A DNA stretch of 64,000 nucleotides, taken from positions 1 through 64,000 of the forward strand of contig KE560678.1 of NCBI GenBank assembly GCA_000442015.1, read 5' to 3'. Below, piece by piece: positions 57,967 to 64,000 of this stretch. Position 1 is the first letter of the stretch. Each line of letters starts with the position of its first letter. This DNA comes from Rozella allomycis CSF55. Its lineage: Eukaryota; Rozellomycota. Below the pieces are notes generated by a model. That model saw only the letters and a list, made by a program, of their open reading frames with translations. It did no database searches and was not told the origin of the DNA. Both the position numbers and the translations under genes were made by a program.

Positions 57967-59154
57967 ATGGCAGCAACAGAGGAAAGGTTAGCATTCATCG
58001 CCGAGTGGTTTGATAAAAGTGCTGATTTAACAAGAGTTTTTCATTTTCTCTATTTTCCAACAGATCAGTCCATTGAACTCGTAAGTATAGTTCCAACAAA
58101 TGTTAGGTGGACGACAAGACAAAGAAAATATTCTTAAAGAGAGCGCCATATCCAAACATCACTATCGATCAGGTATATCTGGGCGCTACAATCACCGTCT
58201 ATTCAAGACCAATGACTTTGGTAAATTTTGGAGACGAACGGACGAGGAAAGTGTTCAAAACAGAATCATTGCAGTATAAAATATCTATATTATTGACAAT
58301 TAGTGAATTCTTGGTGATAGCCGCATCCAAAGATAATAAGAAATGTTTGGATGAAATTTACTCAATATGTCACACTAACAATACCCAAATCATTTCCATA
58401 GATCTAGTCAGCGCGTACATTCTCCCACAAAATTTGAGAGAAAAATTGCCTAGAGGAAATGTCATAGTAGCTAAATTAAAAGGGGATCCAAGAAATGTTT
58501 GTGAGAATGCAAACATAGTACTGCCAGACAGAGAACAATGTGAAAAAGTAATTCCTATTTATCTTATTTAAATGATAATTAATGAACTTGCTTCAGCAAA
58601 TTTTGATCTTCACGAGAATGCAAGTTTGTGCATCATCAAACCGCATTCCATGATTCAAGGTATTCATATACGTTGATTAAAATATGGTCGGTGCCATGAA
58701 ATAATTAAGGAAATCTCCGATGATTTCAATATATTGGCTATAAAAACTGTTCGATTGACTTTAGCAGAGGCCGAAGAATTTATGGAAGTTTATCAAAATG
58801 TTCTTCCTGAATATCATGTAAAAATTATGAAATTGCTTTAGTAGCTTTTAATAAACGAGCTCATCGCTGGAAATTGTGTGGCAATGTAGGTTTCTAGTCT
58901 GCAATTAATATAGTCAAGCACGTCCGTTAAATGGTGCTAATGCAGTGACATCATTACGAGAATATGCTGGTCCTTATGACCCTGAAATCGCCAAGCTAAT
59001 AAAACCAGATTCTCTACGCGCTAGATTTGGAAACGATAAAATTCAAAACGCAATTCATTGTACAGACTTGATTGATGATGCCCCGCTTGAGGTAAGTTGA
59101 TGCGTCGAGTATTTATAGATTCAATATATATTTCAAATAATAAAGGCCCAATAA
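57967..59154 (+). CDS. NME7: NME7-like DM10 plus NDP-kinase protein (ciliary)
   Basis: In animals NME7 belongs to the gamma-tubulin ring complex and is an axonemal microtubule inner protein. The DM10 domain is clear: ERLAFIAEWFDKSADLTRVF, KTKKIFLKRAPYPNITIDQV, then SRPMTLVNFGDERTRKVF. The first NDP-kinase domain is hardly recognisable (no N-x-x-H-G motif). The second is intact: SLCIIKPHSMIQG, RPLNGANAVTSLREYAGPYD, LRARFGNDKIQNAIHCTDL with the catalytic His. The end (PLEIQYIFQIIKAQ) is recovered after a 27-nt intron. Converges on the TBC gene with 12 nt between stops. Middle exon borders only partly checked. Confidence 0.9.
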
Positions 59155-59166
59155 TCTGTGTATTTT

Positions 59167-60555
59167 TTATTTAAATAATGATTTTGTTGATCCTGATAGC
59201 TTTCGATTCAATCTATCCCAATGAAACGTGCAATTTTCAAAACTTAATTCTTCTAAACATGAAATGGAAAGTTCAAAAATATCACGATCATCTTGTGAAG
59301 CGAATTTCGCAGATTTTAACAAGTTTCTCTGAATCAGTACTACCTTTTTGAGTCTTTCTTTGTCAACATAATCTTTTTCTTTGTGGATGAAATCATTAAC
59401 ACTTGACTTGACAATGTAAATAACTCAAATTACTTGTATATCGCCGACCGTAGCTTGAATAGTTCCTTTAATTCGGTCACTCCTTTGTTTTAAGTTATTT
59501 TTAATGTTAATCCAGTCCCACACCTGCATGCTTTCGTTTTTCTTCAATTGGATATCCAGTAAACTTGGAATTTGTTCCAAGGGTGTTAGTTGTAATTGCT
59601 TTGAGCGATTGATGAGAGAATATATATCATCGATATCAGGATATTCCATCAAAATCTTTATTCCATCAATCCCTTGTTCCAAAACTATTAGTCAAAAAGC
59701 AATACCTTACGCCTTTCCTTGACGTTAAATAACATCGTTAGACAAATGTACGGAAGAATTTCAAAATTTGATACAAAAATTTCATTCCATAAAGGAATAA
59801 TCTGATCTAATCGAAACTCCCTCGAAAAAAGTAACCTAATCCAACGACAATTGCAATAACAAAACCAATCTTACATGAAGTAAACGCTAGGATCTAATTT
59901 TAGTGTTTCATGAATGTATTCATAATATTCTTCATCTATTTTTCGTAACAGGTGCTCATGCACTTTTTCTGACAACGTTGATAATCCTGCCCCCTTTAAT
60001 CAATTTTGAGAATCAAACATTACAAAATAGAATATCTTGACTTTTTCTATTAATTTCTCATAAATCTTATAAACATTATATGTGGAGGGATAGTTTGTTT
60101 GTTCTGAAAGCCAAAAGACCACCGCAAGTAGTTCATGCATTCCCTGGCGGTATTCAGTTCCCGTTAGTTTGTAATAACAGTAAAGTAATTTGGTCAATGA
60201 TTCAGCAACTCTTCTATCTCTAAAATAGGGATTGTCAGGAAAACTTGTATTATATTGCAGTTTTAAACATACATTCTGTCAACGTCCTTTTCAATTAGTT
60301 TTACAGTTTCTTCTTCCTTAAAATGTAAAGACCACGAACTCTTTGACATAAAATTAATTATTCTACTCCCTTCTTTAATGATAATGGATGATCTTGCTCC
60401 GTGTTTTCTTCTAATTTAATTTGTGAACTGATTTGAGTGAAAAAAACATTTTCTGGATCCTCAATAAGAATGTAATTGAAAATTTTCTGTTATAAAAGTG
60501 AGAACAATATTCTTACTGCCCAACCTTCAAAATAGCCTTGATAAAAAGTGGACAT
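59167..60555 (-). CDS. TBC-domain RabGAP (TBC1D5-like)
   Basis: TBC proteins switch off Rab GTPases. The conserved central block TGTEYRQGMHELLAVVFWLS matches the TBC YxQGMhELLAPI motif of the TBC1D5 type. Upstream RRVAESLTKLLYCYYKL and an N-terminal segment ending in a DVDRM-type motif fit TBC motif A. Downstream, WIRLLFSREFRLDQI and the final exons fit TBC motif C and the tail. The family's arginine finger (motif A) could not be located with confidence because exons are short and split. Start ATG 60555 is the first in frame; it may lie further upstream. Confidence 0.75.
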
Positions 60556-60618
60556 GAAATTTGATAAATAGGAAATTGGAGACTGAATCACCTATGAAAA
60601 AAGAATTGACATTTGTAA

Positions 60619-61912
60619 CTATTTTAATTTATTTGCTAGATTATTTGGAGTCCATGGGCCCAACGAATCTTTGGCATAAAAGTCCATAGGGTAAACTGAC
60701 TGCCATTCTATTTGATCCAAACATACATTCATTTCAAACGGAGTTAATAATGGCTTAGGATACGAATATCCCCAGTCAATCGATAATCTGGGACATGCGA
60801 CTTGAACAAAAGTGTCAATGTCTTTAAATTGGGTGATTTTGCTGGCAAAAATTTCAGACATTAATATTCTGGTATATTTCTTTCCACAATCTTTTAACTT
60901 TTTCTCGATCGTTTCTAGGACCCTCGGATTACCTTGGCGTCCTAAAGTGCCCAAGATCAAACCCACAGACTTTGCCTGCCTCGCCTTAGTTATGGCTTCT
61001 TTTCTTAGTTTATGCATTTCCTCAATTTCATAATATTCTCTTGTCATTGTTTTCCCGTAGGGATCGTATTTGTATGCACACTTGGATGGATTGGCAATCA
61101 TAATTGCCTCAAGATGGAACCTACCATCCCCCAGATATACAATAGCGTCAGTATCTTTGTCTAGCTTTGGTGCTGTGCAACCAAGAATTTCTCCTGGTGA
61201 AAGTGGTTTAATTTGCGGAATAAATATTTTTGGAAAGTCACTTAAAGCATTCTTTGCTGCATGAAGCGAAGTTAAAAACTGCACAGTGGACACAAAACAA
61301 ATCTTTTGATCTGGATGAAAAAATGTCCTAATATGTTCGACAAAATGTGAAATGTCAAACTTAATATCTACGAAAACGTACATAGTTTTTATCTTTGTAA
61401 CATCAATAGGAACTATTTAAATTTTAATGTAAAGAAATACCTAAACATGAGTGCCCATAATGAACCATAAAGTCACATCCTAAAGCAGTTGCTGTAAAAT
61501 CATCAATGCAACAAGCACCATATGTGACATCACCCATAATAACAGTTTCCACTTGAGCAAATCTTAATCATTGTTTCATTGAATATGTACTTTTCCAATA
61601 TATCAGATATTATGCAGGCATACATTAATAATCCTTCAGGAAACTGAAGTGCCACTCTTTTAGACTGATTCTTTTTGCACATCCATATAGTTTTATGAAT
61701 TTCAAAATTATAGTTTTTTGGCATCTATATTTTATTAAAGAATCTCAATCTCTTACCTGGGCGATCCAGTCATTCAGCTCTTTGTTTTCCAGAATGTCAT
61801 CTGGAATCTGATTGAGTTTTCTAAAAGTTTTAACATTTCCTAATATTTAGATAATAATAAGAATACTTTTTGGATCATTCTTTTTCTGAACCAGAGCTGT
61901 TTCCTCCAACAT
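60619..61912 (-). CDS. DPH1: Diphthamide biosynthesis protein 1
   Basis: With Dph2, an iron-sulfur radical-SAM-type enzyme performing the first step of diphthamide formation on elongation factor 2. Five exons with introns of 27, 32, 28 and 28 nt give 392 aa. Conserved segments: [68 protein letters not shown] (first cluster Cys), HYGHSCL (second Cys), [46 protein letters not shown] and CPRLSIDWG (third Cys). C-terminus [16 protein letters not shown]. All three cluster ligands seem present. Confidence 0.96.
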
Positions 61913-62047
61913 TTGTCAACTTAGCCACTAAAACTTTTCGAATTCAATTTGATGGCAATGATATATTTATATGAGAATGAAAATAATTAATAAAATTCGT
62001 ATATGCATTACTTGTGAAAAGCGAATCCTGAAATTTACAATTTTTCA

Positions 62048-62740
62048 ATGAATGCTACCCTGCTTCAACAAGCGTGGTTCTTTTGCCACTCCACGTTCAT
62101 CTCACTATATGTTGTCTCCTTAATATCCCCTGTTTTTGGATTAAGTAGCCAGTCTATGCAACTATTTGCTACTCTTTTTGCAACATTAGGATATATGATA
62201 GTACTGTACCAAACACATATGGTAACACCTTTTAACAAGACAACAATAATGAAGAATGAAAACACACTATATTTTATCCTTCTTTTGAATATGTTAATGA
62301 CAAGAACTAATTTCGGTAGCATAGTTTTTCCATTAATGGTTTATTCAATATTTCACATTGCAGGATATCTTATTAGCGGTCCATACGCTATCAGTATGAA
62401 TATGAAATCTCGCCTTCAAAATTTGGTCAGTATCCAGAGCCCAATAATAATAATGGCTGCAAAACTAGAGGTCGTTTCAATTGCCTCCTTACTTGTGACA
62501 TATCTTAGTGGCAAGACTCCATTGTATTTTTTCATCTTTTACGTGTGGTTTATCATTAACAGATACTTTTCGTCTGCAATAATGAAGACTGCATTCTCAG
62601 AGTTTCGAGTGGGTGCCAATCAAATAGCTTGCAGTTCGAAATGCCCAAAAATATTATCGAATCTAATACAATCTGGAATCAACGCTTTATCTCGATTTGG
62701 AACAACTTTGACGCATGTATCTGCAAACAAAAGTCAATGA
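62048..62740 (+). CDS. TMEM33/POM33-family nuclear-pore/ER membrane protein
   Basis: Intronless 230-aa protein with about four to five hydrophobic segments (FISLYVVSLISPVFGL, LFATLFATLGYMIVLY, TLYFILLLNMLMTRT, IVFPLMVYSIFHIAGYLI, YFFIFYVWFIINRYF). The block FPLMVYSIFHIAGYLISGPY matches the P-h-x-h-F-S-h-F-H-x-h-x-Y-h pattern of TMEM33/Pom33, and the end has an amphipathic helix like theirs. The family shapes ER and nuclear-pore membranes. Call based on pattern and size. Confidence 0.65.
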   Translation: MNATLLQQAWFFCHSTFISLYVVSLISPVFGLSSQSMQLFATLFATLGYMIVLYQTHMVTPFNKTTIMKNENTLYFILLLNMLMTRTNFGSIVFPLMVYSIFHIAGYLISGPYAISMNMKSRLQNLVSIQSPIIIMAAKLEVVSIASLLVTYLSGKTPLYFFIFYVWFIINRYFSSAIMKTAFSEFRVGANQIACSSKCPKILSNLIQSGINALSRFGTTLTHVSANKSQ

Positions 62741-62844
62741 ACAATAATAAATAAGTATAACTTTCAACTTGTCACACTTTCATTTTTATATTGCTTTATG
62801 ACAGATCCATAAGAAGAAATTACCCAAAAGAAATTTCCAGAATA

Positions 62845-64000
62845 ATGAAACTCGACGCTTGTTTGGCTGCATTAACTGTTTTATCTTCGATCAATGTAAT
62901 TGTATATGTTTAAATAAGAAAGGCTGAGGCGTTATTTGTTGAAAAGTTTGAATCAAAAAGCTTGTTGGGAGACAAATGGGTACCATCAGAAGCAAAGAAA
63001 GATTCCGGTGATGTTTTGGCGTATGATGGTCAATGGGAAATAGAGGAGGCTTCTGTGTTGAAAGCATTTGACGATGATTTTGGGCTTGTTGTAAAATCTC
63101 CAGCCAGACTTCATGGTATAACAAGAAAGTTTGACAAAGCTATCCAAATTGAAGATGAAAAGCCTTTCGTTGTTCAATATGAAGTGAAATTACAAAAAAG
63201 TCTTGAATGTGGAGGGGCTTATTTGAAACTGTTGACTGCAGGAGAAGAAGAATTCAATCCTACTCAGTTCCATGACAAAACACCTTATACAATAATGTTT
63301 GGACCTGACAAGTGCGGTTCTTCTAATAAAGTAATGAGACTAAAAAGAATTGAAAGGTTCATTTTATTTTTCGTCACAAGAACCCTGTGACTGGCCAAAT
63401 TGAAGAAAAGGCTCTAAATAATCCACCGACTGCTAAAATCACAGAAAAATCTGTTCTTTATACTTTAATTGTTAAACCTGACAATAAATTTGAAATTCGC
63501 ATTGACAGTGAAAAAGTTAGGGAAGGGTCTCTCCTTGAAGACTTTACACCATCAGTGATACCACCTAAAGAGATTGAAGACCCTAATGACACAAAGCCAG
63601 AAGATTGGGATGAAAGAGAAAAGTAAGTTTGACAGCAAGTCTATTTTTAGAATTCCAGATGAAAGTGCAGTGAAACCAGAAGACTGGGATGAAGAAGCAC
63701 CAAAGGAAATTGAAGATATTAATGATACAAAGCCTTCAGATTGGCTTGACGATGAACCTTTATTGATTCCTGATGTCGATGCAGCAAAGCCCGATGATTG
63801 GAATGAAGAAGAAGATGGAAAATGGGAGGCTCCATTAGTTGAAAATCCTAAATGTAATTCTGGAAAATGTGGCGTTTGGCAACGAAGAAAAATCTCAAAC
63901 CCTAATTACAGGGGTAAATGGAAAAGACCCTTGATAAGCAATCCAAATTACAAAGGAAAATGGTCACCAAAGAAAATACCAAATCCTGAATATTTTGAAG
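62845..64000 (+). CDS. CNE1: Calnexin (3' end beyond window)
   Basis: ER lectin chaperone for glycoprotein folding. Signal peptide ([18 protein letters not shown]), then the lectin domain: [60 protein letters not shown] and [15 protein letters not shown]. The P-domain repeats follow: [49 protein letters not shown], then the second repeat type [20 protein letters not shown]. Three introns of 26-28 nt splice in frame. The transmembrane helix and tail fall outside the window, so calreticulin is not strictly excluded, but the P-domain arrangement favours calnexin. Confidence 0.93.

Noticed and set aside
63500-64000. Tandem K-P-E-D-W-D-like repeats
   Set aside because: These are the normal P-domain repeats of calnexin, not a novel repeat array.

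Overview
This is a gene-dense, AT-rich stretch of a nuclear eukaryotic genome with the standard genetic code. I can support 44 protein genes and one tRNA in 64 kb. Almost every gene is split by very short GT-AG introns, mostly 26-30 nt (the shortest I could place is 22 nt). Splicing them out in frame restores conserved domains in gene after gene. Spacers are tiny: no gene-free stretch exceeds about 300 bases, and two convergent gene pairs have stop codons only 5-7 nt apart, joined by a back-to-back AATAAA palindrome. I found no transposons, viral fossils or CRISPR arrays.

Gene content points to an early-diverging, zoosporic (flagellated) fungus, most plausibly of the Rozella/Cryptomycota or chytrid type; this is inference. 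Fungal-type genes include TIM54, ATG15, CDC50/LEM3, RAM2, TAH18 and YOS1. Flagellum or basal-body genes include ARMC9, NME7, a CEP295-like protein and a giant WD40 protein.

Layout. 1-10 kb: an orphan, importin-5/KAP121, three orphans (a basic coiled-coil protein, a membrane-anchored charged protein and a polytopic membrane protein), then a SAMHD1-type HD phosphohydrolase. 10-23 kb: TIM54, a coiled-coil protein, a helical orphan, quinolinate phosphoribosyltransferase, an INO80F-like subunit, a D-Ala ligase-like ATP-grasp enzyme, farnesyltransferase alpha, an LRR protein and a PH-RasGEF. 23-33.7 kb: tRNA-Lys(CTT), ATG15, CDC50, an orphan, the proteasome chaperone PSMG4, PLGRKT, ARMC9, an ABHD4/5-CLD1 hydrolase and homogentisate dioxygenase. 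33.7-45 kb: the WD40 giant, branched-chain ketoacid dehydrogenase E1-beta, VPS25, MED18, a RING coiled-coil protein, TGS1 and a TALE homeobox gene. 45-64 kb: CEP295-like, YOS1, mitochondrial uL22, ISY1, TAH18/NDOR1, a secreted pseudokinase, a secreted orphan, an AIP-like co-chaperone, UBE2O, NME7, a TBC RabGAP, DPH1, a TMEM33/POM33 protein and calnexin (cut by the window edge).

The genes are a housekeeping mix rather than one pathway. The most notable observations are a probable U12-type (minor spliceosome) intron in UBE2O, a possible GT-TG acceptor in the TGS1 intron, and two adjacent intronless secreted-protein genes, one of them a degenerate kinase with a coiled-coil tail.
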